Notes under the pieces: generated by a model
What the model saw: only the letters and a program-made list of their open reading frames with translations
Told to the model about the DNA's origin: nothing
Databases searched by the model: none
Made by a program: the position numbers and the translations under genes
Shown: positions 46,329 to 55,833 of the stretch, one piece after another
Position numbering within the stretch: the stretch's first letter is position 1
Layout: the number at the start of each line of letters is the position of its first letter
NCBI RefSeq assembly: GCF_030142075.1
Contig: NZ_CP126241.1
Span: forward strand, 1,922,001 to 1,986,000
DNA from: Arthrobacter sp. zg-Y20
GTDB taxonomy: Bacteria; Actinomycetota; Actinomycetes; Actinomycetales; Micrococcaceae
Direction: 5' to 3'
Length of the DNA stretch: 64,000 nt

Positions 46329-48293
46329 GTGTCCGCCAAGAGAACCGAACGCCTGCTCAACCTCGTTATTGCGCTGCTCTCCACCCGCAGGGGCTTCACC
46401 AAGCATGAACTGTTCGAGGAGATCGAACTGTACGGAGAAGCCGCCACGCCCGAGGCCCGCGAAAAACTCTTTGACCGGGACAAGGCCTTCCTGCGCGAGC
46501 AGGGCATCCCGGTGGAGTCCGCCAGCGAGGAATACGAGGACAACACCGTCCAGCGCTACCGGATCCGGCACGACGCGTACCGGCTTCCCGGCGTCCAGTT
46601 CACCCCGGAAGAGTCCGCGGTCCTGGCCCTGGCCGCCCGGATGTGGGACCAGGCCTCGCTCGGCTCCGCGGCAGCACGGGCACTGCGCAAGCTCCAGGCC
46701 CGCGGGGTCCTTCCCGACGACGCCGGCCGCATCCCGCTGCAGCCGAGCATCCGGACCAATGACCCGTACTTCGATGACATCTGGCGTGCTGCCACCACCC
46801 GGGTCCCGGTAACCTTCAGCTACCGCGCGTCCGGGTCCGACACCGTTTCGGTCCGCCGGGTCCAGCCCTGGGGGATGGGCAGCCGCTTCGGGCACTGGTA
46901 CCTAGTGGGGTACGACCTTGACCGCCGTGCCGAGCGGATCTTCCGGCTATCCCGCATGCAGGCACCAGTGCGGCTGCGTCCGGGCAGCTACACCGTGCCC
47001 GAAGACTTTGACATCGATGCTTCGCTTGCTTCCCTCGATGATGTCTTCACCGTCCGCCCGGCTGAGGTGGAGCTGCTTCCCGGCACCGGCACGGCCCTGC
47101 GGCTCCAGGCACAGTCGGTGGTTCCCGGTACGGGAGGCCGGGACAGGCTCCTGCTGCAGGTGCGCGACCTCGACTCGCTTGCCGCCGACACCGCCGCGCT
47201 CGGGGCGGCCGCCGTCGCCGTCGACCCGCCCGAATACGTGGACGCAGTCCGCAACGCGCTCACCGGCGCCCTCGAAGCCCAGCGCCGCCCGTTGCCGGAA
47301 TTCACCCTGGCGGAACAGTCCGCACCGGCCCGCCGACCGGGATACGGCGCACAGGACCACCTCACCCGGCTGCTCGACCTGGTCCCGTACGTCCTGGCCA
47401 ACCAGGGTGCGGACATGGACGAAACAGCTGCCGCCTTCGGAGTGAGCAAGGAACAGCTGGCCAAGGACCTGGACCTTTTGTTTGTCAGCGGGCCCCGGCA
47501 TTACCCCAACGGGTTGATGGACGTCAGTTTCGATGACGACCGGATCTATATCGAGAACGCAGACAACCTCTCCGAGCCGGTGCGCTTCGGCATGGATGAG
47601 GCCGCAGCGCTCATTGTCGGGTTGGACACGCTGTCCGCGCTGCCGGGCATTGGTTCCTCGGCCGCAGTGGCAGGCGCCGTCGGGAAACTGACGGAAGCTG
47701 CGGGCGAAGCCGGGGCCGTGGGCACGGCCGTGGCGGCACGCCTTGACGACACCGCCGGGGCAGACGTGCTGGTTGAACTGCAGCAGGCCATTGCCGGTGC
47801 CCGTCAGCTTGAGTTGCGGTACCTGGTTCCGCGCCGGGACGAAGTCACCCTCCGCACGGTTGATCCGCGCCGCCTGTTCTCCGTGGACAACATCTGGTAC
47901 GTGGAAGCGTGGTGCCACCGGGCCGAAGCGCTGCGCAATTTCCGTGTTGACCGGATCCTCGGTGTCCGGGACACCGGCCCTGCCCTCACCCATGCACCCG
48001 AGACGGATGCGTCCTTCCCGGACAGCCTGTTCACGCCCGGCCCGCAGGACACCTTGGTCACACTCGTACTGGACCCGGCCTCCCTGTGGGTGGCTGAGGC
48101 GTACGACGCCGAGCGCCGGGCCGCACTGCCGGACGGGCGCACCGCGGTGGAACTGCGGACGGCGGACGCCGCCTGGATTCCCTCCTTTATGGGCAGGCTT
48201 GGCGGCGGGGCGGCGGTTGCTGCACCGGCTGAACTGCGCGAGGCGGCGCAGTCCTGGCTTGAGGAAGCTGCCGGAAACTATCCGGCCGGCTAA
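46329..48293 (+). CDS. pafBC: PafB-PafC fused WYL-domain transcriptional activator
   Basis: The 654-residue protein is two homologous HTH-WYL modules in tandem. The first has an HTH in 1-80 and a WYL domain around 150-240 (RFGHWYLVGYDLDRR); the second has an HTH near 335-395 and a WYL domain near 490-570 (NIWYVEAWCHRAEALRNF). In most actinobacteria PafB and PafC are separate; the fusion is known in Arthrobacter. PafBC activates DNA-damage genes independently of LexA. TAGATT (46317-46322) is 6 bp before GTG 46329, and a strong terminator upstream separates it from the FKBP genes. Confidence 0.94.
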   Translation: MSAKRTERLLNLVIALLSTRRGFTKHELFEEIELYGEAATPEAREKLFDRDKAFLREQGIPVESASEEYEDNTVQRYRIRHDAYRLPGVQFTPEESAVLALAARMWDQASLGSAAARALRKLQARGVLPDDAGRIPLQPSIRTNDPYFDDIWRAATTRVPVTFSYRASGSDTVSVRRVQPWGMGSRFGHWYLVGYDLDRRAERIFRLSRMQAPVRLRPGSYTVPEDFDIDASLASLDDVFTVRPAEVELLPGTGTALRLQAQSVVPGTGGRDRLLLQVRDLDSLAADTAALGAAAVAVDPPEYVDAVRNALTGALEAQRRPLPEFTLAEQSAPARRPGYGAQDHLTRLLDLVPYVLANQGADMDETAAAFGVSKEQLAKDLDLLFVSGPRHYPNGLMDVSFDDDRIYIENADNLSEPVRFGMDEAAALIVGLDTLSALPGIGSSAAVAGAVGKLTEAAGEAGAVGTAVAARLDDTAGADVLVELQQAIAGARQLELRYLVPRRDEVTLRTVDPRRLFSVDNIWYVEAWCHRAEALRNFRVDRILGVRDTGPALTHAPETDASFPDSLFTPGPQDTLVTLVLDPASLWVAEAYDAERRAALPDGRTAVELRTADAAWIPSFMGRLGGGAAVAAPAELREAAQSWLEEAAGNYPAG

Positions 48294-48336
48294 CGGGCAG
48301 TCCGCCACGGAATACATACTCCACTATGCTGGAACT

Positions 48337-48672
48337 ATGCCTTGGTGGTCCTGGATACTGATTTGGCTTGCCCTCGCGGCAGGCGCGGCGGGCTTTTATG
48401 CCCTCATTGGCTACCGGCTGTTCCAGCGGTTCCTCAGTGTCCTCCGGGAAGTCGAAACCGCCACGGCCAAGTTCTCCCTGCGCACACCGGACACCGTTCC
48501 GTCCATGGTGGTCGAGGATGAAAAGCCTGGCATCTTCACGGAACCGGCCGCCGCCCGGAAGTCCTACGAAGCGGGCAAGACCGCCCGCCGCCAGGCGCGC
48601 CGGCAGCGCCGGGTTGAGCGCCGCACAGCCAAAGGGCAGCCCCGTGCATGGCGCGACTTCCCGGAACTCTGA
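48337..48672 (+). CDS. small single-pass membrane protein, basic tail
   Basis: The 111-residue product has one N-terminal transmembrane helix (about 4-28) and a cytoplasmic tail that ends in an Arg/Lys/Gln-rich segment. I do not recognise a named family. TATGCT (48325-48330) is 6 bp before ATG 48337. It lies between pafBC and tatA and is likely conserved with them in actinobacteria; function unknown. Confidence 0.7.
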   Translation: MPWWSWILIWLALAAGAAGFYALIGYRLFQRFLSVLREVETATAKFSLRTPDTVPSMVVEDEKPGIFTEPAAARKSYEAGKTARRQARRQRRVERRTAKGQPRAWRDFPEL

Positions 48673-48705
48673 CATAGGATTGTTGTTTAACGAAAGGACA
48701 ACGCC

Positions 48706-49008
48706 ATGAGGCTTGAAGGCTGGCAGCTTATTGCCATTATCGTATTGGCCATCCTGCTCTTCGGCGCTCCGAAGCTGCCGGGACTGGCAAGGAGCGTGGG
48801 CCAGTCCCTGCGCATCTTCAAATCCGAGGTCCGCCAGATGAAGGACGACGATCCCAAGGCCCCCGCGGATCCGATGGAAGGCCGGGTGGTCAACCCCGAG
48901 CAGCAGCCCAAGGCTGCCGATCAGACCTTCTTCCCCGGGCAGACCCCGCCGTCGGGTACTCCGGGCGGTTCCGCCGGCCCCGCGGGTAACCCGCCAACCA
49001 GCCGCTAG
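48706..49008 (+). CDS. tatA: Sec-independent translocase protein TatA
   Basis: The 100-residue protein has one transmembrane helix, a FGAPKLPGLARSVGQSLRIF amphipathic helix (start of the TatA signature) and a Pro/Gly-rich C-terminus. It forms the pore for folded proteins with TatC, 5 bp downstream. AAGGAC precedes ATG 48706; TAGGAT lies about 25 bp upstream as a -10 candidate. Confidence 0.92.
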   Translation: MRLEGWQLIAIIVLAILLFGAPKLPGLARSVGQSLRIFKSEVRQMKDDDPKAPADPMEGRVVNPEQQPKAADQTFFPGQTPPSGTPGGSAGPAGNPPTSR

Positions 49009-49013
49009 CAGCC

Positions 49014-49841
49014 GTGGCGCTGCGCAAAGGGCGCAAATCCAACCCCGAAGGGCGGATGGCGCTCAAGGAGCACCTGCGGGAGTTCCGCAACCGGCTCTTC
49101 AAATCCGCCATCGCCGTGGTGCTTGGCACCGTGGGCGGCTTTTTCCTGTACCTCCCTGTTTTCGAGGCCCTGACCAAGCCGCTCATTGACGCGGGCAACA
49201 GTGACGGCCGCTTCACCACGATCAACTTCGAGGGTGTAGCCACCCCGTTCGACCAGATGATCCAGGTCTCCGTCTTCGTCGGCCTGCTCGTCTCCAGCCC
49301 GGTCTGGCTGTACCAGGCCTGGGCCTTCATCACACCGGGCCTCAAGCGCAAGGAACGACGGGCGGCCCTGGGGTTCTTGGCAGCAGCCGTTCCGCTCTTC
49401 CTTGCCGGCGTGTACCTGGCCTGGCTGATCCTCCCCAACGCCGTGCGGGTGCTGACCGAGTTCACGCCCGAAGGCGGCTCGAACGTTATAACGGCGTCGG
49501 TGTACCTGGCGTTTGTCCTGCGGCTGCTGCTGGCCTTCGGCATCGCGTTCCTGATCCCCGTTTTCCTGGTCGGGCTGAATATCGCCGGGCTGCTGCGGGG
49601 CAGGACCATCATCAAGTACTGGCGGATCACCGTTTTCGTGATCTGCCTCTTTGCGGCCATGGCCGCGCCGGGCGCCGATGCCCTGAGCATGTTCTATCTG
49701 GCAGCCCCGCTGCTGGCCCTGTTCGCGCTGGCCGTGGTCCTGTGCCTGATCAACGACCGCCGGCGTGCCCGCCGGGAGACCGAACGTGAAGCCGCGGTCG
49801 AAGCCGATGCGGACAAAGCCACCCCCATCGACAAACTGTAG
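49014..49841 (+). CDS. tatC: Sec-independent translocase protein TatC
   Basis: The 275-residue protein has six transmembrane helices and the N-terminal Tat motif (MALKEHLREFRNR) that binds twin-arginine signals. GTG 49014 is the start; a methionine at residue 15 is a possible shorter one. The C-terminal tail is charged. It pairs with tatA. Confidence 0.93.
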   Translation: MALRKGRKSNPEGRMALKEHLREFRNRLFKSAIAVVLGTVGGFFLYLPVFEALTKPLIDAGNSDGRFTTINFEGVATPFDQMIQVSVFVGLLVSSPVWLYQAWAFITPGLKRKERRAALGFLAAAVPLFLAGVYLAWLILPNAVRVLTEFTPEGGSNVITASVYLAFVLRLLLAFGIAFLIPVFLVGLNIAGLLRGRTIIKYWRITVFVICLFAAMAAPGADALSMFYLAAPLLALFALAVVLCLINDRRRARRETEREAAVEADADKATPIDKL

Positions 49842-49906
49842 GGCCGCCGTGTTCGCCCACCGGCGATATGGCATCGGGCAGTTTGCATAGAGCATAGGCT
49901 GGGTAC

Positions 49907-52756
49907 ATGACTTCTCCTTCGGAGCGGTACCTTGCCGCAAAACAACGTTCCGAACACGCTAAGACGGAGCTGGGGGTCTTTGAGCAGTCGCTGGGCTTCG
50001 AACTGGATGCTTTCCAGTCCGAGGCCTGCCGCTCCCTCGAGGCCGGCCGCGGGGTCCTGGTAGCTGCACCCACCGGTGCCGGCAAGACGGTGGTGGGGGA
50101 GTTCGCCGTCTACCTTGCCTTGCAGAAGGGCCTGAAAGCCTTCTACACCACCCCCATCAAGGCCCTGAGCAACCAGAAATACACCGAGCTGGCAGCAGCG
50201 TACGGCAGCGGACGGGTGGGCCTGCTCACCGGTGACACCAGCATCAACCCCGACGCCGACGTCGTGGTGATGACCACCGAAGTGCTGCGCAACATGCTCT
50301 ACTCCAACTCGGAGACCCTGATGGACCTGGGCTACGTCATCATGGACGAGGTCCACTACCTCGCCGACCGGTTCCGCGGCGCGGTCTGGGAGGAAGTCAT
50401 CATCCACCTGCCCTCCGACGTCCAGGTGGTCTCGCTCAGTGCCACCGTGTCCAATGCGGAGGAATTCGGCGCCTGGCTGGACACCGTCCGCGGCTCCACC
50501 GATGTGGTGGTCTCCGAGCACCGTCCTGTTCCGCTGTGGCAGCACGTGATGGTGGGCCGGGAGATCTTCGACCTGTTCGAATCCGACGTGTCCTTTGACG
50601 AGGCGGCAGACGAATCACCCGGCATCAAGGAACGCTACCGGGTGAACCCCGAGCTGATGGAGCTGGCCCGGGCTGAGTCACGGGTCAGCCAGCGCGGCCA
50701 TTGGGGCGGAGCCCGCGCGCGCGGCGGGCGCAGCGACCGGCACCGCGGCGGCCGTCCCGGCGCACACGGGCAGGCCGGACCCCCGATCACCCGGATCCAG
50801 CGTGCCTCCCGCCCGCAGGTCATCGCCCAGCTGGACCGCAACGGCCTGCTGCCGGCCATTACCTTCATTTTTTCGCGCAACGGCTGCGAGGCCGCCGTCC
50901 GGCAGTGCGTGGACTCGGGCCTTTGGCTCACCGATGAAGAAGAGCGCCACGAGATAGCGCGGGTGGTGGATGAAGCCACCCAGGACATCCCCGAAGACGA
51001 TCTGGAGGTGCTGGGCTTCTGGACCTGGCGCGAGGGATTGGTCCGCGGGTTCGCCGCCCACCACGCGGGGATGCTGCCCACGTTCAAGGAAGTGGTGGAA
51101 CGCCTTTTCGCCGCCGGCCTGGTCCGCGCCGTGTTCGCCACAGAAACCCTGGCGCTGGGCATCAACATGCCCGCCCGGTCCGTGGTGCTGGAGAAACTGG
51201 ATAAGTTCAACGGTGAAGCGCACGTTGACATCACCGCCGGTGAATATACCCAGCTGACCGGCCGCGCGGGGCGGCGGGGGATCGATGTTGAAGGCCACGC
51301 GGTAGTGCTGTGGCAACCCGGCACGGACCCGGCCGCCGTCGCCGGCCTGGCGTCCCGGCGCACCTATCCGCTGAACTCCAGCTTCCGGCCGACCTACAAC
51401 ATGAGCATCAACCTGATCGCCCAGTTCGGCCGCGAACGTGCACGGGAGATCCTTGAGTCTTCCTTCGCACAGTTCCAGGCGGACCGTTCCGTGGTGGGCC
51501 TGGCCAAGCAGGTGCGCTCCCGCGAGGAGTCGCTGGCCGGCTACGAAAAAGCCATGACCTGCCATCTGGGCGACTTCAGCGAATACGCTGCCATGCGGCG
51601 CCAGCTGTCGGACCTGGAAGACGCGGCGTCCAAGGTCCGGGCGCGGAACAAGCGCAGCTCCGCCGCGGCGTCGCTGGAAAACCTGCGGCCCGGCGACATT
51701 GTCTACATCCCCGGCGGGCGTAATTCCGGCCATGCCGTGGTGCTGGACGTGGATGCTTCCGCCCGCGAGGTACGGCCGGCGGTACTGACCGAGGACAAGC
51801 AGATCCGGCGCATCAGCTCTGGGGACCTGGATGGTCCGCTCGAATCCGTGTCCCACATCCGGATCCCCAAGTCCTTCAACTCCCGCTCACCCAAGGACCG
51901 CCGGGACCTCTCCGCGTCGCTGCGGAACGCCCTGCATGACCACCGGCCGCCGCGCCCCGCCGCCGCCCGGGCCAACGAGCTGCGCACGGCCGGAACGGAA
52001 CGGCAGGAGAAGGCCATCGCCGAACTGCGCCGGAAGCTGCGGGCCCACCCCTGCCACGGCTGCAGCGAACGCGAAGACCATGCCCGCTGGGCCGAGCGCT
52101 GGTGGAAGCTGCGCCGGGAGACGGACAACCTGGTGGGACAGATCCGCGGACGCACCAACACCATCGCCAAAACCTTCGATCGGGTGTGCGATGTGCTGAG
52201 CCGGTACGGATACGTTGCGGTGGACGGATCCGGGACCGCCGGGGTCACGCCCGCCGGGCAGAAACTGCGGCGCATCTACGGTGAAAAGGACCTCCTGGTT
52301 GCCCTCGCCCTGGAAAACGGCGCGTTCGACGAACTGGACGCTGCAGAGCTGGCTTGCCTGGCCACCGCGCTGGTGTACCAGGCCAAGCGCGAGGAGCGCG
52401 GCCTGCGCCCGAAAATGCCCAGCGTCTCGCTCGAAGTGTCCGTGGATGCCGTCATCCGGCAGTGGTCTGAGCTGACGGACCTGGAAGAAGCCACGAAGCT
52501 GCCGCTCACGGGCGAGCCCGAGCTGGGCCTGGTCTGGCCCATGTACAAGTGGGTCAAGGGCAAGCACCTCCAGGTGGCCCTGAACGGCACCGAGTTGGCG
52601 GCAGGTGACTTTGTACGCTGGGCCAAGCAGGTGATCGACCTGCTCGACCAGCTCGCCAAGGTGCCCGACCTTCCCTCCGCAATGTACCGGCGCCTCCGCG
52701 AGGCCATTGGCCTGGTGCGCCGCGGCGTCGTCGCCTATTCAAACGTCGGCGACTAG
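49907..52756 (+). CDS. helY: Ski2/Mtr4-like superfamily 2 RNA helicase
   Basis: The 949-residue helicase has Walker A APTGAGKT (about 54), DEVH (about 147), and motif VI TGRAGRRGID. An Arg/Gly-rich insert (about 262-286) separates the two RecA domains. A DSHCT-like C-terminal domain follows an arch-like middle. In mycobacteria the homologue (HelY) also follows tatC. It should unwind RNA, perhaps feeding degradation. TAGGCT (49895-49900) is 6 bp before ATG 49907. Confidence 0.88.
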   Translation: MTSPSERYLAAKQRSEHAKTELGVFEQSLGFELDAFQSEACRSLEAGRGVLVAAPTGAGKTVVGEFAVYLALQKGLKAFYTTPIKALSNQKYTELAAAYGSGRVGLLTGDTSINPDADVVVMTTEVLRNMLYSNSETLMDLGYVIMDEVHYLADRFRGAVWEEVIIHLPSDVQVVSLSATVSNAEEFGAWLDTVRGSTDVVVSEHRPVPLWQHVMVGREIFDLFESDVSFDEAADESPGIKERYRVNPELMELARAESRVSQRGHWGGARARGGRSDRHRGGRPGAHGQAGPPITRIQRASRPQVIAQLDRNGLLPAITFIFSRNGCEAAVRQCVDSGLWLTDEEERHEIARVVDEATQDIPEDDLEVLGFWTWREGLVRGFAAHHAGMLPTFKEVVERLFAAGLVRAVFATETLALGINMPARSVVLEKLDKFNGEAHVDITAGEYTQLTGRAGRRGIDVEGHAVVLWQPGTDPAAVAGLASRRTYPLNSSFRPTYNMSINLIAQFGRERAREILESSFAQFQADRSVVGLAKQVRSREESLAGYEKAMTCHLGDFSEYAAMRRQLSDLEDAASKVRARNKRSSAAASLENLRPGDIVYIPGGRNSGHAVVLDVDASAREVRPAVLTEDKQIRRISSGDLDGPLESVSHIRIPKSFNSRSPKDRRDLSASLRNALHDHRPPRPAAARANELRTAGTERQEKAIAELRRKLRAHPCHGCSEREDHARWAERWWKLRRETDNLVGQIRGRTNTIAKTFDRVCDVLSRYGYVAVDGSGTAGVTPAGQKLRRIYGEKDLLVALALENGAFDELDAAELACLATALVYQAKREERGLRPKMPSVSLEVSVDAVIRQWSELTDLEEATKLPLTGEPELGLVWPMYKWVKGKHLQVALNGTELAAGDFVRWAKQVIDLLDQLAKVPDLPSAMYRRLREAIGLVRRGVVAYSNVGD

Positions 52757-52803
52757 CCTCCTTCCGCTTCCCCCAACAGTTTCTACAGAAAACAGGTGAG
52801 TCC

Positions 52804-54462
52804 TTGAACGGCAGTACCATCCCGAGCGCCCCGAAGCTGACGCTCTACCGCAACGGCTCGGTCTACAGTGCCGGCGATCCCTTTGCCACCGCCATGCTCG
52901 TGGACGGCGACACCATCGCCTGGGTGGGGTCCGAGCAGGCCGCCACCTCCATCCAGGACAGCAAGATGGATGTGGTGGACCTGCACGGAGCGCTGGTGGC
53001 CCCGGGTTTTGTGGACTCCCACGTGCACGCCACCGAACTGGGCATGTCCCTGGCGACCCTTGACCTGAGCGGCTGCACATCGCTGGCGGACCTGCTGGAG
53101 GCCGTCAGCCGGTATGCCGCGGCCAGCAGCGGGTTGATCCTGGGTGCGGGCTGGGACGAGTCCCGCTGGCCGGAACGCCGTTTCCCCACGGCGGCGGAAC
53201 TGGATGCCGCCTCCGGCAACCGGCCCGTCTATCTTTCCCGCAGCGACGTGCACTGCGCCGCCGTATCCGGAACACTGGCGGCCAATCTGCGCCTGCAGGA
53301 GTACGACGGATGGGACAACGGTTTTGTGGTCCGCGCCGCGCATGAGGCTGCGCGCACCGTGTCGCGGAGCGCCGACCCGGCCCAGCGCTCGGCGTTCCAG
53401 CGGGCTGCCCTGAAGCACGCCGCTTCCCGCGGCGTGGTGGCCGTCACTGAAATGGCCGCACCGCACATTGCTCCTCCGGAGGATCTGCGGCAACTGCTGG
53501 GCCTGGACGGTGCCCCGGCCGAGGAGCCGATGCCGCAGGTGCTGCCTTACTGGGGCCAGCTGGTGGAAACAGAAGCCCAGGCCACCGGGCTGATGGAGTT
53601 CTTCGAGGGCAGGCTGCTGGGCCTGGCCGGGGACCTGAACATTGACGGGTCCTTCGGTGCCCGCACCGCGGCCCTGCGGGAGCCGTACACCGACCGGTCC
53701 GATACCCGCGGGACGCTGTACCTCACACCGGAACAGGTGGGCCGGCACCTGGAACTGATGACGCGGGCCGGACTGCAGGGCGGCTTCCACGTGATCGGAG
53801 ACGCGGGCATGGATACCGCGCTGGCAGGCCTGCGCCTGGCCGCCGAGGCACTGTCCGACGCCGGCGGCGAAGCGGCCCTGCGCGCCGCCCATCATCGGCT
53901 CGAGCACGCTGAAATGACTGATGACGCGGCCATCGCCGAGCTGCTGCGCTTCGGTGTCACGGTCAGCCTGCAGCCCGGCTTCGACGCCGCCTGGGGCCAC
54001 CCGGGCGGCCTCTACGAGCAGCGGGTGGGTCCGCGCCGTGAGGGCATGAACCGCCTGGCTTCCCTGCTGTCGGCAGGAGTGCCGGTGGCACTGGGCTCCG
54101 ACACTCCCGTCCTTCCCCTCGATCCGTGGTCCGGGGTCCGTGCTGCCGTGGCGCACTCGAATCCGCGTGAACGCGTTTCCGCCCGGGCCGCATTCATCGG
54201 GCACACCCGTGCCGGCTGGCGTGCAGCGGGGGAGAAGAACTTCATGCGCGGCCAGCTGGCTCCCGGCGCACCGGCTTCCTTCGCGCTGTGGGAGGTGCAG
54301 GAACTGATGGTCCAGACCCCGGACGCCAATGTGTCGGCCTGGAGCACCGATCCGCGGGCCGGAACTCCGCTGCTGCCCGCACTGGACAACGGTGACGAAC
54401 CCCGGTGCCTGCAGACGGTCCATAACGGCAACGAGCTCTACCGCGCCCCGGACCTGGCCTAG
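52804..54462 (+). CDS. amidohydrolase, YtcJ-like
   Basis: The 552-residue protein has an amidohydrolase fold with a metal site in FVDSHVHATELG (about 60) and a later His/Asp pair in HHRLEHAEM. The family hydrolyses amides or formamides; the substrate is unknown. TTG 52804 follows AGGTGAG by 3 bp. It is 47 bp downstream of helY. Confidence 0.82.
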   Translation: MNGSTIPSAPKLTLYRNGSVYSAGDPFATAMLVDGDTIAWVGSEQAATSIQDSKMDVVDLHGALVAPGFVDSHVHATELGMSLATLDLSGCTSLADLLEAVSRYAAASSGLILGAGWDESRWPERRFPTAAELDAASGNRPVYLSRSDVHCAAVSGTLAANLRLQEYDGWDNGFVVRAAHEAARTVSRSADPAQRSAFQRAALKHAASRGVVAVTEMAAPHIAPPEDLRQLLGLDGAPAEEPMPQVLPYWGQLVETEAQATGLMEFFEGRLLGLAGDLNIDGSFGARTAALREPYTDRSDTRGTLYLTPEQVGRHLELMTRAGLQGGFHVIGDAGMDTALAGLRLAAEALSDAGGEAALRAAHHRLEHAEMTDDAAIAELLRFGVTVSLQPGFDAAWGHPGGLYEQRVGPRREGMNRLASLLSAGVPVALGSDTPVLPLDPWSGVRAAVAHSNPRERVSARAAFIGHTRAGWRAAGEKNFMRGQLAPGAPASFALWEVQELMVQTPDANVSAWSTDPRAGTPLLPALDNGDEPRCLQTVHNGNELYRAPDLA

Positions 54463-54992
54463 GTGGTAAATTCACAGTCCCGCCTGGGCCCGGCCCTGAC
54501 CTGCGGTGATACCGGAAACGTCCTAGTCAGCGGCCGCATTGACAGCGGGAAGCGAGGACGTAGGCTATGACTACTGCAGTCGGGACCGGCCGTTTGGGGG
54601 ACATGCCGGGCACGGCGCTGGACCTGTTCCAGCCCGGGCCCTGTGCACTGCCCCTACGCGTTTCCGGTTCTTCGGCTGCCACGGCCCCGTTCAGCGCGTG
54701 CCGGGGCGAAAGTTCCGCGGGCGGCTGGTGACAGGGCCTTGCACCACAGCAATCGGGTGGGTTCAACCGTCAGTAGAAAACAGGCCCGGCGCCGTCCGGT
54801 ACTGGCCCGAAGACGGCAGGACCCGCCCGATTGTGCGTGCCGCACCGCCTGTCCCCGGTCCGGGCCCGGCTGTGACCGGGCTCCCGCCGGAGCACGCCGG
54901 CCGCGCGCTCCCATATACTAGGTAGTCAGCCGGGGGAGCAACCCCGTCTAGCCCGCCAACAGCGCGGCGTGCGTCCACGAAAGGCTTACCGA
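54463..54992 (+). other. 530-bp gene-free region with a strong promoter; possible RNA or leader
   Basis: No convincing protein gene is present. A promoter (54539-54566) could start a transcript near 54573 running toward the mannosyltransferase gene. A 42-codon frame, ATG 54603 to TGA 54731 preceded by GGGGGAC, is the only candidate ORF and its start spacing is short. GGACCGG (54583-54589) is complementary to CCGGTCC near 54856-54862, and GCCCGG-N6-CCGGGC (54864-54881) is a hairpin. I see no RNase P, tmRNA or SRP signature. TATACT (54914-54919) is a second -10 close to the gene. Confidence 0.45.
54539..54566 (+). promoter_or_regulatory. near-consensus sigma70-type promoter
   Basis: TTGACA (54539-54544), a 16-bp spacer and TAGGCT (54561-54566). 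This is the closest to consensus on the plus strand and is unusual for a GC-rich genome where -35 boxes are mostly poor. Confidence 0.6.
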
Positions 54993-55721
54993 GTGCGTGT
55001 CCTGACCATCATCCCTACTTACAACGAGATTGAGTCCCTTCCCAAGACCCTCACGCGGCTGCGGAATGCGGTGCCCGACTCGGATGTACTGATTGCGGAC
55101 GATAACAGCCCGGACGGCACCGGCGACTACGCCGATGAGGTTGCTGCCAAGGACCCGAAGGTGCATGTACTGCACCGTAAGGGCAAGGAGGGCCTGGGCG
55201 CCGCCTACATTGCCGGGTTCCGCTGGGGCCTGGAGCGTGGTTATGACGTGCTGGTGGAGATGGATGCCGACGGTTCGCACCGTCCGGAGGAACTGCCGCG
55301 GCTGCTTGAAGCTTCCAAGGCCGGTGCGGACCTGGTGATCGGCTCGCGCTGGGTTCCCGGCGGTTCGGTGGTGAACTGGCCGTTGCGCCGCAAGCTGCTC
55401 TCCCGCGCCGGCAGCACGTACTCGCGCCTGATGCTGGGCATTGCCGTCCGTGACATTACCGCCGGCTACCGCGCGTTCCGCCGCGGCACGCTGGAACAGC
55501 TGGACCTGGGTGCAGTTGAGTCCGTCGGCTACGGTTTCCAGGTCGATATGACCTTCCGCGTGGCACGGCTGGGCCTGAAGATCACCGAAGTGCCCATCAC
55601 CTTCGTGGAACGGGAATTCGGCGCCTCGAAGATGAGCGGCAACATTGTGGTCGAGGCCATGACCAACGTGACCCGCTGGGGACTCACGGCACGATGGAAG
55701 AAGCTCACCGGCCGGTCCTAG
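54993..55721 (+). CDS. ppm: polyprenol monophosphomannose synthase
   Basis: The 242-residue GT2 enzyme transfers mannose from GDP-mannose to polyprenyl phosphate, supplying lipid mannosylation and protein O-mannosylation. [10 protein letters not shown] (about 35) and the DxD motif in [11 protein letters not shown] (about 90) are present. It lacks the Lnt domain fused in mycobacterial Ppm1. GTG 54993 gives the family start [12 protein letters not shown] and has GAAAGG 9 bp upstream. Confidence 0.9.
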   Translation: MRVLTIIPTYNEIESLPKTLTRLRNAVPDSDVLIADDNSPDGTGDYADEVAAKDPKVHVLHRKGKEGLGAAYIAGFRWGLERGYDVLVEMDADGSHRPEELPRLLEASKAGADLVIGSRWVPGGSVVNWPLRRKLLSRAGSTYSRLMLGIAVRDITAGYRAFRRGTLEQLDLGAVESVGYGFQVDMTFRVARLGLKITEVPITFVEREFGASKMSGNIVVEAMTNVTRWGLTARWKKLTGRS

Positions 55722-55738
55722 TCCCCGGGCCCAGACGC

Positions 55739-55780
55739 AAAAAAGCAGGGCGGCTGCCGATTGGCAGCCGCCCTGCTTTT
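55739..55780. terminator. bidirectional terminator between ppm and rbpA
   Basis: GCAGGGCGGCTGCC (55745-55758) and GGCAGCCGCCCTGC (55763-55776) pair perfectly over a GATT loop, with A6 before and TTTT after. Confidence 0.95.
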
Positions 55781-55833
55781 GCGTGTCGACTATGTCTGCG
55801 CCGGCCGGTACGTTGCCGTACCGGCGAACCGGG

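Noticed and set aside
54539-54925. 128-codon plus-strand ORF
   Set aside because: It starts at the TTGACA of the promoter, lacks a ribosome binding site and has no domain-like composition.
54463-54992. RNase P RNA, tmRNA or SRP RNA
   Set aside because: The conserved signatures of these RNAs are not present; only a promoter and partial pairing are seen.
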